Program-made: the position numbers and the translations under genes | Notes under the pieces: generated by a model | Told to the model about the DNA's origin: nothing | Database searches by the model: none | Seen by the model: the letters and a program-made list of their open reading frames with translations, nothing else | Source: Flaccisagitta enflata | Taxonomy: Eukaryota; Chaetognatha; Sagittoidea; Aphragmophora | Direction: 5' to 3' | NCBI GenBank assembly: GCA_965153355.1 | Contig: OZ231126.1 | Span: forward strand, 59,768,001-59,832,000 | Length of the DNA: 64,000 nucleotides | Shown: piece by piece, positions 35,399 through 48,536 of the stretch | Layout of the letters: each line of letters opens with the position of its first letter | Position numbering within the stretch: the stretch's first letter is position 1

Positions 35399-36292
35399 TT
35401 TTTAGTCGCGTGCTACGCGACTCTACAACTCGATATGTCGGTCCGTCGGTCCGTCGGTTGGTTGGTCGGTCGGTTGGTCCCCTTTTTGGGCAGCGGCCCC
35501 GAAGGGGACGATGTCCTGTAGAACACAGGGGACTTTCGTTCGTTCGTTCGTTCGTTTGTCCGTTCGTCCCCCCCCTCATCAGGCCCCTCAGGCCTCAAAT
35601 CGGGCCTCTGAGACCTCAAATCTGGCCTCTCAGGCCTCAAATCCAGCAGCTCAGTTCTCAAATCCAGCCTCTCAGGCCACAAATCCGGCCTCTCAGGTCT
35701 TAAATCCAACCTCTCAGGCCTCAAACCTGGCCTCTCAGGCCTCAAATTAGGCTTCTCAGGCCTCAAATCTTGATTCTCAGGGCTCAAACCTGGCCTCTCA
35801 GGCCTCAAAATAGGCCTCTCAGGCCTAAAATCAGCTATCTAAGCCTCAATTTATTGCTCTCAGGCTTCAAATCAGTCCTCTGACCTTTCAAACCTTAATC
35901 CAGCTCTCTCAAGCCTCAAGCCAGCCATCTCAAGCTTCCAATTGATATTCTCAGGCCTTACATCAGCCTTCTTAGACCTCAGTTAAGGCTCTTGAAGGCC
36001 TTCAGTCAGCATCTCATCCACTTCTTCAGGCAGGACATATAAAACTCCCCCTGTGTTCTACAGGACATCGTCCCCTTCGGGGCCGCTGCCCTGCTTCCCC
36101 TCACTCCAATTCACAATCACTCAAAGCAGGGCAACGGGTATTGCTGACCACTTATTGCCCTTGGGCGACCTGTTACTTTTTTGGCGTTTTGGAGCTTTTT
36201 GAGCATACGGCTCCTGCCCGGATGCCCTACTGACTTTCTCCAGCACTGTTCCTGCCCACCCATACTAGGGTAGCCGTGTATCCGGCCTTGTT
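35399..36292 (+). repeat. Family A element interrupted by Family B
   Basis: The left end TTTTTAGTCGCGTGCTACGCGACTCTACAACTC and GTCG/GTTG tract run to about 35487. Family A sequence resumes at about 36165 (TACTTTTTTGGCGTTTTGG, GCTCCTGCCC) and ends GGTAGCCGTGTATCCGGCCTTGTT. The right arm is lost (CCATACTAGGG). Confidence 0.8.
35488..36149. mobile_element. Family B foldback nested in Family A
   Basis: Inverted ends: GGGCAGCGGCCCCGAAGGGG ACGATGTCC... (35488-35530) against ...GGACATCGTCCCCTTCGGGGCCGCTGCCC (36046-36091). Each arm also has internal hairpins (GGCCCCGAAGGGG; TCCTGTAGAACACAGGGG). The interior is a ~450-bp minisatellite of CAGGCCTCAAATC[CT]GGCCTCT units (35575-36010). The tail ends GCAGGGCAACGGGTATTGCTGACC. 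Confidence 0.8.
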
Positions 36293-37127
36293 GAAATACA
36301 GCTTAAATCTTCACGCGCCTAAAAATGAATACTCCCGGTCAGAAAATGGGTCAACTTGCAAAAATTGCCTCAAACCAAAATGGAAAAAAATTATTTATAC
36401 CCTTACTTTTCTAACATTCCAATTACATAATTCGACTTTTTTCCAATAAATGGAATGATAGATTAAGCATCACATTAGAAAACTAAAAACGTTTTTAAGG
36501 ACATGTTTGTCTCAATTATGCAAATAAGCTCAATGTGCAAAAGCTTTCGTGCAGCTGGTTAAAAGAGGGCTAATTATACATGCCAAGGAAGACATCAGTC
36601 AATTATTACGCTTGGGCAGCGACCAACGGGATAGTAAGGCAAACAAGTCCAACAAGGCAATAAACGAGGGTTTCTATGTGACACACTAACACACACACTA
36701 ACGTACAGAATTGAGTGTCTGTGGCTTAGAACAAAGTTTTACAACCCGACTAAAAAAAAAGACGCACCTGCTTATCTATTCATAAAACATACAAAAAACA
36801 ATTTCAACTATATCAATTGAGACATTTTTAAAGAATTTTTAAAAATCTTTCAATCTAGACCCATCCCAGGTCTGTATCTCAAACGGTTTAGAAGCTAGAG
36901 CCCTGCAAAGAGAAGCATTGATTTGCAAAAATGCAATTTTACATAGGGATTGTGAAACTGGAATGGGCAAAGTTTTCACTCAAACTAATAACATTTCTAA
37001 ACGAAAAATGATAAAATTACCAGATTGGCGCCACATGAAAGTACTTTCAAAGAGTTTTCAAATGGTTTAAGATTTCACTGAGTTTTATAAAGATTCATAA
37101 GCAACATTATCCATTTAAAAGTGCGTC
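36293..37127. other. Intergenic, nothing coding
   Basis: AT-rich DNA. The dispersed motif appears as CTCAAACGGTTTAGAAGCTAGAG (36878) and ACCAGATTGGCGCCACATGAAAG (37019). Confidence 0.5.
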
Positions 37128-37335
37128 TTTTTAGTCGCGTGCTACGCGACTCTACACCCCGCTTTGTCCGTCCATCGGTCGGTCGGTTGGTTGGTCGGTC
37201 GGTCGGTCCCCATTTTACTTTTTTTATGTTTTTACGGTCTTTGGCCTCACTGCTCCTTGCCAAATGCTTTAGTAACTCAAATACTGCCCCTGCCCACCCG
37301 CACGCGACTAAGGTAGCCGTGTATCCGGCCTTGTT
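37128..37335 (+). repeat. Family A element, full copy
   Basis: Left AGTCGCGTGC with TACGCGACTCTACACCCCGC, (GTCG/GTTG)n, CCCCATTTTACTTTTTTT, right arm GCACGCGACT (exact complement of the left arm) and CCGTGTATCCGGCCTTGTT. Confidence 0.88.
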
Positions 37336-37828
37336 TTGTATCCGTGTGGTATTTGGAGCAAAGAAGAACTAATCGACGATGATCGTCAGTGTTGTCGCGT
37401 CCTCAAATTCCAAGAGAGCAACATCATGGACGACGACGACGACGAGGACGACGACGACGACAGCAATGAATCGAAATTAATTACAATCTCACAAAGTAAA
37501 CTTACTTTTCACCCAAGCCGCCACACCCCCTCCCCTTTCATGCCCTTCTCCATCCAAATAGATTCGATTTCAGTCTTAGAAACCGGCTTTCAGCTTCTCT
37601 TTCAGCGACGTTGGGAAAGAAGGTCTGATGTCAAAGGAGGCGTACCACACTCATCTCGCTTGACATGGCAAACAGAACCATGGACCAGCCTACCTTCGAA
37701 TGTCATCTCAAAACTCATCAACATCGAAAAGAATGTGGAGAGAGAAAAAAAAAGAAAAAGATAAATGACTCAGAGAAGCAGTACACTCTTTCTTTCTTTA
37801 AGAACCTAGATCATAAGAACACGAACGT
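37336..37828. other. Intergenic, possible exon not resolved
   Basis: A plus-strand open frame (37336-37764) includes a (GAC)n acidic run at 37428-37460. It begins inside repeat DNA and shows no known domain; I do not call it a gene. Confidence 0.4.
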
Positions 37829-38154
37829 TTCAAACAAAGAAAAACATCCAAATGAGGTTTCACATACATGTATTCGAGAGAAAGTCAGAATTTTCGATTT
37901 GTACAGCCAAATCTTTGTTCAATGACAAAAAGAAAGACATAGGGGAAGGAGAGAGTTTATCTCTCTCTCTTCTTGTCCATTGTTCTTCCACTTAATCTTC
38001 TCTCCCTCAATTTGTCTCCCTTATAAACTCTCTCCTTCCAATATGTCTTTCTTTTTGTCATTGAACAAAGATTTGGCTGTACAAATCGAAAATTCTGACT
38101 TTCTCTCTAATACATGTATGTGAAACCTCATTTGGATGTTTTTCTTCGTTTGAA
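37829..38154. repeat. Palindromic foldback, ~125-bp arms
   Basis: The left arm (37829-37955) runs TTCAAACAAAGAAAAACATCC through ...CAGCCAAATCTTTGTTCAATG... to GGAGAGAGTTT. The right arm (38025-38154) is its close reverse complement, ending GGATGTTTTTCTTCGTTTGAA. The spacer is about 70 bp of CT-rich DNA. No target duplication or coding capacity was seen. Confidence 0.85.
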
Positions 38155-38383
38155 TTGTAATCACCATACATATGATGTCTAACTCGCTACGTAACATCAA
38201 GGTTTCAAAGCACTCCAAAATTAAGGATGTTGAAGTTGTTCTACCAGTAGCTTTCTTGATCCCGGTTACAGGCTTCAGATAAAAAGGTTCTTAAAAAAAA
38301 AAGAGAATAGATACTCAGCACTTTCAGTCACCAATATGGGGCATGGATCGATTCTCACTGTGTACCACATTGGCTCGTGCCAC

Positions 38384-38574
38384 AACAAGGCCGGATACAC
38401 GGCAATCCAGTCGCGGACGGTTGGGCAGGAGCAGTAATGCGAAAACCGCTCGGAATTCAAAAATGTGACGGACAGACGGACGGACGGACGGACGGACGGA
38501 CGGACGGATGGACCTACCGACCAACCTACCGACCGACACGGCAAGGTGTAGAGTCGCGTGTCCGCGACTAAAAA
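38384..38574 (-). repeat. Family A element, minus orientation, hybrid arms
   Basis: Read on the minus strand: TTTTTAGTCGCGGACACGCGACTCTACACC ... GCCCAACCGTCCGCGACT ... CCGTGTATCCGGCCTTGTT. The left arm AGTCGCGGAC is a combination not seen in the other groups, and the right arm GTCCGCGACT is again its exact complement. Confidence 0.88.
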
Positions 38575-38583
38575 GTGGTCAAA

Positions 38584-38783
38584 TTTTCAGTCGCGTGCAC
38601 GCGACTCTTCAACCCGCTTTGTCCGTCGGTTGGTCGGTCGGTTGGTTGGTCGGTCACGTTTTACTTTTTTTTTATGATTTTATTTTTTTGACCCCACTGC
38701 TACTGCGTAGATAGTCTAATGACCTCAAATATGGCCCCTGCCCACCCGCACGCGACTACGGTAGCCGTGCATCCGGCCTTGTT
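38584..38783 (+). repeat. Family A element, head-to-head with the previous copy
   Basis: Left arm AGTCGCGTGC, partner ACGCGACT, right arm GCACGCGACT, end CCGTGCATCCGGCCTTGTT. Its hairpin end is only about 10 bp from the hairpin end of 38384-38574, in opposite orientation. Confidence 0.88.
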
Positions 38784-39956
38784 TAGATTAAGTTCGAGTG
38801 CAAGTCAACTGAATTACATAAGCCAGTGCAATCCGTCATCTGCATTTGTATTGCATCGAAAATGAAGCGTTTTTAATTTCAGTATTCAGATATAGCGATT
38901 GATAATGATTTTCTTTTTGTTTGCTTTTAAAACAAACTAAAAATATTTTTTTTTCGGTTGGCTACTTCTATATAAGTCTGCTTTTCCAAATTGTCTTTTG
39001 CACTTAGATTAGTATGATTTAGGACATGCATTACTCATTATTCTGAATCATAGATTTGATTATTTTACTAATGATATATTATATGATGATATAGGTATAA
39101 GAAGAGACTTTACTTCTGATATATCCCAAATTTCGGACACGGGCACGGGTTCCATTACCCATATAACTGTTATTGGGCTGGTTATTTGATTTTTTTAAAT
39201 TTGGCCCAAATCCCCGACCTGGCTATGGAACGCCGAAAAAGTTTGTTATACAATCGCGAGCACGCGTCTTAAAAAGAGGAAAAGAATAAGAACCAAGTTT
39301 AATTATTGCTGCTTCAACGGCAATAAAGAACGCGACAACGGAACTCGAAAAAAAAAAAACAACCCACAGCCACGTGGGAAAATGCCGATGACGAGGCAGA
39401 AAATCAAAAACGGGAAGATGAGCCAGGATTCTTTTTTTTTGGGCCAAATTCGTGACAAGAATATGAAGAAGAGGCTCGCGGTAAAAACCTTGAGGTGAGG
39501 AAAGGGATGGGTGGCTGCTTTTGCGAGTGCTGATGTGGATGCTACGAAAAGGTATAAGGAGCTACATGCTACATACAGCGGTAAGGGAAGTAGATCACCT
39601 AAGCCCTCGCCCCTCAGCAATCTATAACCATCAATCGCGCAATCCCCCAAAGGCCTCCCATCGGTCCTCTTCCACGCCCCTCAGCCCCCCCCCCTCCAGC
39701 CCTAACCCTAATCCACCTATGGTCCACAAGCCTTCGTCCACATCCCAAATTTCATTTTTTGGTGTGTGTCTTTTGTTGTCCTGTCATGTATAGCCCCCAT
39801 TATCTCAAGAGTAGACTAGATTTAGTGTATAAAGCAGGGTATATTTGACCGCTTATTGTTCAAGGCGAGAATAACCTGGCCTTATCGGGAATAAATTTGC
39901 AAACTACGAACCGACCTAACGGTTAGGAAATTCTGCACATTTCAGGTACACTTTTT
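38784..39956. other. Intergenic, nothing firmly recognised
   Basis: Open frames on both strands at 39223-39793 contain no known domain and include low-complexity C- or A-rich runs. Confidence 0.45.
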
Positions 39957-39958
39957 TT

Positions 39959-40365
39959 TTAATAAGAACCTAGTTTATAAGAACATCAAGGCTTCGAATA
40001 GCCTTAAAATTAAGAACATCTTAAGAACATACGAAGGCTTCAAATCTTGAGGAAAAAATTTCGCTTTAGTAACATTTAAAGAACATTAATAAAACACTAA
40101 CATTTTAGTATAATTAAGCTAAATTTTTTTAGTTTCTAATATAAAAACCAACAAAATATCCCCAGACATTATTGTTTAGTATTTGTTTAAATAGTATTCA
40201 AAAGAAATATATTTAATATAATCAAAAAATAGTAAGGTTCTTTATAGTCTATATAGTATTTTGAATTAAGAACGCTCTAAGAACGTTGAAGGCTTCATTT
40301 TGCCTTGAAAATAAGAATATGAAGCCTTCGAAAAAAAATGACGTTCTTATAAAGAAAAAAAAGTG
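39959..40365. mobile_element. TA-flanked CACTTTTTTT element (TAAGAAC interior, copy 2)
   Basis: Flanked by TA (39957-39958, 40366-40367). Ends CACTTTTTTTTTTAATAAGA and TTCTTATAAAGAAAAAAAAGTG. The interior TTAAGAACAT / AAGGCTTC words and the right sub-terminal AAAATGACGTTCTTATAAA match 20360-20856. Confidence 0.78.
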
Positions 40366-40367
40366 TA

Positions 40368-43300
40368 CGCCACTCTACAAACCACTTTTTGGACGGTTCG
40401 TCAATCCACTGATCCGTCGGTCACACTTTTGATTCAGGCTCCTGCCCACCCGCGACCATTAGGTTGACCCAGTTAAACTGTTGTCGAAGTCTGGCCTCGT
40501 CATTAGGAACATCATCGCTTGCTCTTGATTTTTAACAGGGATTTCCATTCAGTCGATTGGTTGTTCGACCAGTTTTTCCCTTTCGCTTTCTTAGGTGAGG
40601 GAACTAGGTAATGAGGTAATGAGGTAATGACTATTCAAAGTTCTCGACCAAAGGAATGTCGCGTAATCTTGTCGTTACTATTTTTCTCGAATGGACGTAA
40701 AGAAAGTGTATATTTCATGCGTTATGGATATGACGATGTTTTCCGTGGGAAAACAATAAAGCCGTGTAAAAAGACGGACGCGAAATCGTACCTAAGAATA
40801 ATAACGATTAATGATTGATCGGAGATTGATATTGTCTTATGCTTATCTATCAGGTAAATGTCACAATCTCTTTTCGAAGCGAGAACCCGACTTACCACCA
40901 CGTTAACACTGTTACCGCAATGTCTATTGCATTGTGACAAGTTTTTATAGTTTGATGACCTACCTAACTACCTGGATTACCTTGCCAAACCATTTTTTGT
41001 GACCACCCCTACCCCTAGGGGACCTAAAAATAAGGTCAAAATGGCCACATTGGCATGTCCGGATTTTGTCCGGACAAGCAAATAACAAGCAAAACCTATC
41101 AAAAAATAGATAATCTGATCATTTCTCAGCTTTTAATCAGGTATCAGCAATCCCATGTAATGTACAAAAAATTTCATCCCACTGCGCAAATGCTAAGTTG
41201 TTCAAATATTGTTATATCATCCAATTTTAATCCTCCTGATTTTTTTGCCGTTTCAGAGCAAAATCTGAGTATGTCGATTATCTTTTTTTAAAACACTATC
41301 AATTCTCAAAGTTAAGCAGTTTTCAGGTTTCGATCTAATAGAGCACTACTTGAAGGACATATGCTCCAAATTTCATGCCACTGTGTCACCCCAATCCGGC
41401 GTAATCACACTTTTCTTCAAGCGTGATTATTCCGCACACCCCCCCAGCTCTTCTGTCACACTCATGTCACGCTGTCAGTCTGTCACTGTCACGCCATTGT
41501 GAAGCTGATGATGGAAATTTGGTTGACACGATGAGAATAAGCATGAAATTTTGCATCTACACTGAAAATTTCAGATCTTAAATCCTTGGCATTCAGTCAT
41601 AATGAAATTTTCAAAGTGAGTGGTTGGTTGATTGTTGCAGAATAATCACGCTTCGCGATGAATCTTCGTAGTTAATTCTTTGTTTCCACACAGCGCTTCT
41701 CACACCACTAAGCGATGCTTTTGTATCTTAATTTGGTAAAATTTCTTAAAATCAAAGTTGGCATATGTCAAGAACGATTTGAGCTAGCCCATTGAAACTT
41801 TGCATGGTTGATACCTAGATCAAGAGGGTCCTTTGCCTAGATTCTGATGCGACCTAAAGAATGTTATGCAGTCCAACCAGACCAACCAGCCTACCAGATG
41901 AAAAAACGAAAAAGTGGCATAACTTCCATAATAATTGTCCGATCTGGTTGAAATTTTGCATGAAGCTTCCTTTAAAGGTTCCTCATCACTGGTTTGAATA
42001 AGAGCTTGGTTAAAAAATTTTTTCTCCAACAGCCCACCCAGCCAGAAATGGTACTTATAAAGATTTTTTAAAAAACTAAAAAAATTCAAAGATTTCTTAG
42101 CAACATATGATCACACATTGCTTGAACATTATCAATAAGAATTTTACTGTTATATTGGTTTCTTTATTGTATTTAGCTAAATTCTTTAGTAATAAAACTG
42201 CCAATAATACCGTTTTAAGCCTAATTTGCATGAAAAATGAGCTTTTATAAGAAAATCCAAGTATGGATTCATACGTTATAACAGGTAAGCTACATGATGA
42301 TGAATGGTTTTGTTCAATTTTCAAACATGAAAAATTGATGAATTCCACCCGTCCAGGGTTGGCTTTCCATGACAATCGCCAATATCTATGCTTATCAATA
42401 TCATTCTTCGAAACAATCGGATTAAGAGGCACGTCGAAACAAATTTGGAAGATTTGTCACACCCAACTCTGCGTTTGAATTTGAAATAATCTCGTCGACA
42501 AAGACAAAAAATCCATCATCAACAATTTTTTATGGAATGTTGTTTTTTTTTCCAAAGACATTTTTCTTCCATTTGCATCTTAGTTGAAATTTTGATTTGA
42601 TAAATCACAAGTCACAAAATCGTTTCATTCATATTGGTGTGTTAACTTAACAGAAAGTGTTGCACCATCAATGACTAATTGACTCATTCATAAAAACGAC
42701 TGCTTGTAAATCACTTCACTTGCCCGCCTGCGAGTGGCCATATCTACGTACTACGTAATACGCCTTTGCTTTTATGGTTCATTTGATCTATTAGATACAA
42801 TTATGAATCTCTTAAGACGGCGTACTTCCGAGGGCAACCTTTGTGTTTCAACCCCCTAAAATCAAAAATTAAAAATGAATAGAACTGAATGATTATACTA
42901 AAAAAATCATTGAAATATGTCACAGTTATTATTTTATTGCAAAATTTGCATGAAATCATGTAATAGCACCCAATATTGGTAAAGTTGATAAAGAAAATGT
43001 ATTGCAAATTATAGAAGATTTCATATTTAAATTCTTAGATTGCATAGAAAATGAAAAAATGAGAAAATAAAAAACAAAGTTTTCTTCCAAAAACAATTAC
43101 AGAGAGAACTATGTTTTTGAAAATGCAAAATTTCCCTGCATCTGAAAATCTTAGAATTTAAACGGCAAGAAAAAATAAAAAAATCTAGCCAAGATTTTAT
43201 TAAAACCTTGATTTTTCCTTTCTTTTTTGTTGTGAATTGCATAGTTCAAATTACTTTTGAGGTCAGAATATGATAAATATGTTTACACGAAGTGTCTTTA

Positions 43301-43695
43301 AAGACAATTTGTCTTTTAAAGCATTCCTACACTATTATTGTGCTGATAATTATGCAAGAAGTATGATGAAACACATAATTTTCCTTCGAAAATTCGCCGT
43401 CTTAACGATGTCGTTATTTCATATACAGTGAGACAAGACTAAAACGCACCCGCTTTAAGGCATGGATTCTGATGTTTCATCAGAGATGATGTTCTTATTT
43501 TTAGGTTGGCAATGAGCCAGGGTGAATATAAGGCGTAGTTCCATCAAATTTCTTGACATCCGCACTACTTAAGCTTTACTGAATCGTGGCATCACTTTTC
43601 AATTTCCATTTCTCATACTCATGCTAAATTTGATATTTTTGATTGTGTCGTGGAGAAAAGGCAACAAAAGTGATCAACGAAAATGAAACGAGAGG
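40368..43695. other. Intergenic, nothing coding established
   Basis: A decayed Family A relative lies at 40370-40465 (CCACTCTACAAACCACTTTTTGG...GCTCCTGCCCACCCGCGACC). Phrases like GAAATTTTGCATG[AC] and AAACTTTGCATGG recur at 41540-41960. At 42240-42440 on the minus strand RYWRLSWKANPGRVEFINF has a discoidin-like look but no complete exon could be drawn. The rest is AT-rich. Confidence 0.4.
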
Positions 43696-43696
43696 C

Positions 43697-44640
<944 letters not shown>

Positions 44641-45089
44641 CGCAGCCTAGAGGCCATAGTCCCAACTCCAAGTCCCAAATCCCAGCCTCCAGGCTAAAAT
44701 CCCAGCTTTAAGACCCAAATCCCACCACTGAGGCCCAACTTTCATCAACAAAGCCCGTATCCCAGCTTAGAGGCCTAAAACGCACCCTCCAGGCCCAAAT
44801 CCTAGCCCCGAGGCTCAAATCCCAGCCCCAAAGTCCTAATTTCAACCCCAAGGCCCAAATACCAGCCTCAAGGCCTGAATATTAGCCTCAAGGCCCAAAT
44901 CCAAGCCCCGTGGCCCTGATCCAAGCCTTGAGGCCTAAATTCCAGTCTTGTAGTTAAGATCTCTTTAACCAAAAATTGCTCCATGATTTCTCAATTGTCA
45001 TGTACCTAAGCATAGGTCATTGGTCGTTTTGGGGCCGCTGCCCTTCTCAGCATCTGATCCATACACAAACCCAGGGGCATCGGGTACCG

Positions 45090-45170
<81 letters not shown>
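44641..45170. mobile_element. Family B remnant with AGGCCCAAATCCCAGCC array
   Basis: About 17 imperfect units of AGGCCCAAATCCCAGCC (44645-44950), then a Family B right part (GGGGCCGCTGCCC...CAGGGGCATCGGGTACCGCTGAC, 45031-45093). A (CT)n tract of about 38 units (45092-45168) abuts its terminal CTGACT. No left inverted arm is present. Confidence 0.65.
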
Positions 45171-45519
45171 TTTTTTCCAATATTCATTCATAATCCTCAC
45201 AATAAAATGACTTAACTTGCTTTTCTTATGAAAGGGACATTCACCGTCGCTCAGATTATTCCAACTCATTAATTAGAAAATATTTCCTTTTCTCTGCCGT
45301 TGGAAGTAAACTCTGCTGTGGTAAAATGCAATACGTCCTAAATTCAAATGTAATGGTGTTCTTGTTAAACTGTACTCATATTGAATCGTTAACCGCCCTT
45401 TTATTTTTCCTATTTTTCGTCATTTACTGAATCATACATGCTCGTATCAGCTCTTTGGCTCAAACACACAGTTTCCATATGTTGCAGTGCCCAGGAACAA
45501 CATTTGGGAAATAATTTCG

Positions 45520-45658
45520 CGTGAAATTCTTAATCTCTCTCTGAATGCAAAATTTTGCATTTCTAAGAACATGGCCCCTGTCTTATATGTCCGTAGAACA
45601 GGGCCATGTTCTTAGAAATGCAAATTTATGCATTCAGAGACAGATTAAGAATTTCACG
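45520..45658. repeat. Palindromic foldback, 139 bp
   Basis: The left half CGTGAAATTCTTAATCTCTC...GAACATGGCCCCTGT and right half ACAGGGCCATGTTCTTAG...GATTAAGAATTTCACG are near-perfect reverse complements around a ~16-bp centre. It could be a MITE or an intrinsically unstable palindrome. No clear target duplication. Confidence 0.88.
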
Positions 45659-47276
45659 TAAGACAAGTCAAGGAATGGAGGCTAATTTTCTTTTTTTTTC
45701 TTTCAATTTTTCCAACTGGTTTTTATCACATAAATGATTTTCAATGCAAATAGATAAATGATTTATACTAAAAATATGATTTCTTTTCAAAAAATTATGA
45801 ATTCATTATTTTTTTTCTTTTATGATTTGACCGTGAAAACTGCCCCTTCATGTACACCTTGACATATCTTTAACGTTGTTTTTGCTTAGAATAAAGATCT
45901 TGTGTCTGTGTATTCAAGGGCGTGGGATTTGAAATATGTCAATGAACTTCTCTTTCCTCAAACGATTAAAGCTACAGAAACCAGATTGCGCTCATCTTAA
46001 AAAGTTTTTGATGAAGATTGATTTGGTTCCTAGCTTTTCTTGAAGCCAAGATATCTTTAATAGAAACTGTCAGTAAAAGATTGACTTCTTCATTCTTGAT
46101 TTTTTTCGCATTTTCCAAAAGGAATGTTTTTATTCTTTTGCTTCCCATTTCTAAACGGTTAAAGCTACAAGGACCAGATTGCATTCATTCTGGAGATAAT
46201 TTGACAAAGTTTAATTCCTTAAAAAAGTTTCTAGCCTCTCTAGAAGCGGAGATATCTTTAGTTGAAGTTGTCGGTATACTTATTTCCAAGGTTGTATGTC
46301 AATGATCTTCTGTTTCCTCAAACATTTGTTACTACCATCGATCCAAATTCGAAATGAGTCCTAAGGTAATGTTTTCCGAGGGCGTTTTCTGTGCGGCTCA
46401 ATTTGTGGCGCAAAAAGTTTTACCTTGAGAAATGAAAATATCTATGAACCCTGCTAATCGTAAACAAGACCAACACTGAACGACAGTCACGGACGGGTGG
46501 ACAGGGGCAGTACTCAAAAAAAGAAAGAAAAAAAAAACCCTACTTGATAGTTGACACATTAAAGAGAAAAATAATAACTTAAATATGAAAAAGAAAAGAC
46601 TATAAAGGCTATCATTAAAAAGTGCTTGACTGACGGACCAACCGACATACAGAGGTAACAGACATTTATGGCATCCTATTGATTTATTACAAGTATCATT
46701 TTCCATTTTGCAAAACTGTTTTTTTTTCTCCATGCCCCAAATCCAATTTAGAGGTGGTAACTACCGGGTAAGTATTTAAAAACTTTAAGTTCATCGCATT
46801 CTATTACGACGCTAGTAGCCAATCATAAAACGTCTCAATTGATTGAACTTGGTATTGAGAAAGAAAAAGGGGCATTTTAAGAAAGAGAGTTCGCACTGCA
46901 TGAAATATAACTTGCGTGATAATGGAAAGCATGAACGTAACCAGACAAAGAAATTTATTCCTATAATCGCGGGCAAAGAAAACTTCGGCGGATTTCTTTG
47001 TCAAGTCATTTCTCGTCTTCTAATATCCTATCTTATTTGCATGCTACGCGACTCTATAAGCCACTTTTTGGTTTGTGCGTCAGTGCGTCCGCCTGACCGT
47101 TTTTCTGTCCGTCCATCTTTCAATCCATCCATCCATCCATCCATCTATTTGTAAGGAACTCATTTCAAAAGCTTTTATTTTGCCTTTTTTTTCTTCGAAT
47201 GCTAGAGAAGAAATTTAAATCAGTAGCTCATTTTAAGAAATTCAGTCAGTCTGTCTGTATGTCTGTTTATCTGTCA

Positions 47277-47308
<32 letters not shown>

Positions 47309-48390
47309 TTCTGACTGTTTATCTGTCTGTCTGTCTGTTTGTCTGTTTATCTGTCTGTCTATCTGTCTGTCTGCCAGTCCGACTATTGTTCTGAAAGTAC
47401 CAACCCACGCTACATTGATCTATAATAACCTTGTTGACTTTGAAGGGGAATCACTAATCTGACACAAAAAGAAACAGAACCGAAGTACAGTTGATAGTGT
47501 ATTTGAATGGAGAAAAATTAAAGAAAAAGAAAAAGGACAAGCAATCAACACCGTATCATGCAGTACTATACATACACTTTTTGTAACGCGAACATGACGA
47601 TACGTGTAAGATTCAAAACTGAAAAAACGGTAATCTTGTTAAAAAAGGTGTGACAACCGATCGTGACGACAATTTACGCCGCGGAAAAATTACATTCTGT
47701 CATCGACTTTGAGTACTGAGGCTCCCATTGTGTACTTTTTGCAAAATTAAAAGTAAAGAGAAAGCCTTGTTTAGATTTACACAAACAAACACACGCAAAT
47801 ATACTAGATAGTAAACGCACTCCAAGGCAACTACAATGAAGACAAAAAAGTGTTTTGTTACGAACTTTCCATTTTCTTTTTCGGCTTCGCTCATGAAAAG
47901 CTGTCATTGAATTATCATAGGCATTTCTGCATGGGTGCATTTTTGCATGGGCGCAATGTGCCATGTGCAAGTAGGTTTGATTTAGGGTACAATATCATTA
48001 TTCACGGTTTACTAACTTCAGATTCAGGTTTGCTTTTTTTTTTTTTTTATTTTCTTTTTATCTCTGTTTTTTTTTATCCTATTCATTTCAGGAGAAAAAG
48101 AATCAATTTCAAAATGATGGGGTTTCGGACATTTTGTCTTTCGTGGACAGAAAACGATAATAGAAAAAAATCCACAACGACGACATTCTCTTTCTTCCCC
48201 TCCAAATGCTTAACGAAAGACGCGTGAACAATGATCGGCCGGACGTAGTCGTGGCTGCCATCATTATTTTTTTGTGGCAGAAAACAACTTAATGGTCCTT
48301 GCCAGTCCTTTTGCTCATGACGCGGAGTTTTTCCACTAATTCTCTCCCTAACTTTATCTTCTGACCTATTATCCTCTCTATCTCATACAA
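45659..48390. other. Region upstream of the ferlin gene
   Basis: The dispersed motif occurs twice (AAACGATTAAAGCTACAGAAACCAGATTG at 45960; AAACGGTTAAAGCTACAAGGACCAGATTG at 46154). Family A relatives are decayed: minus-oriented at about 46465-46655 (right arm GTCCGTGACT), plus at about 47040-47440 (CATGCTACGCGACTCTATAAGCCAC, GTCT/GTCC tract, ACCTTGTT). No gene is supported; the ferlin promoter presumably lies in 47440-48390, but no clear core element stands out. Confidence 0.5.
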
Positions 48391-48535
<145 letters not shown>

Positions 48536-48536
48536 C

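Noticed and set aside
37336-37764. Plus-strand 142-residue open frame with an Asp run
   Set aside because: Starts at the edge of a Family A copy, contains a (GAC)n run and has no known domain.
42240-42440. Minus-strand discoidin-like piece RYWRLSWKANPGRVEFINF
   Set aside because: It resembles the end of such a domain, but an in-frame stop lies just upstream, no clean acceptor and donor pair fits, and it is upstream of the signal-peptide exon of the gene it would belong to.
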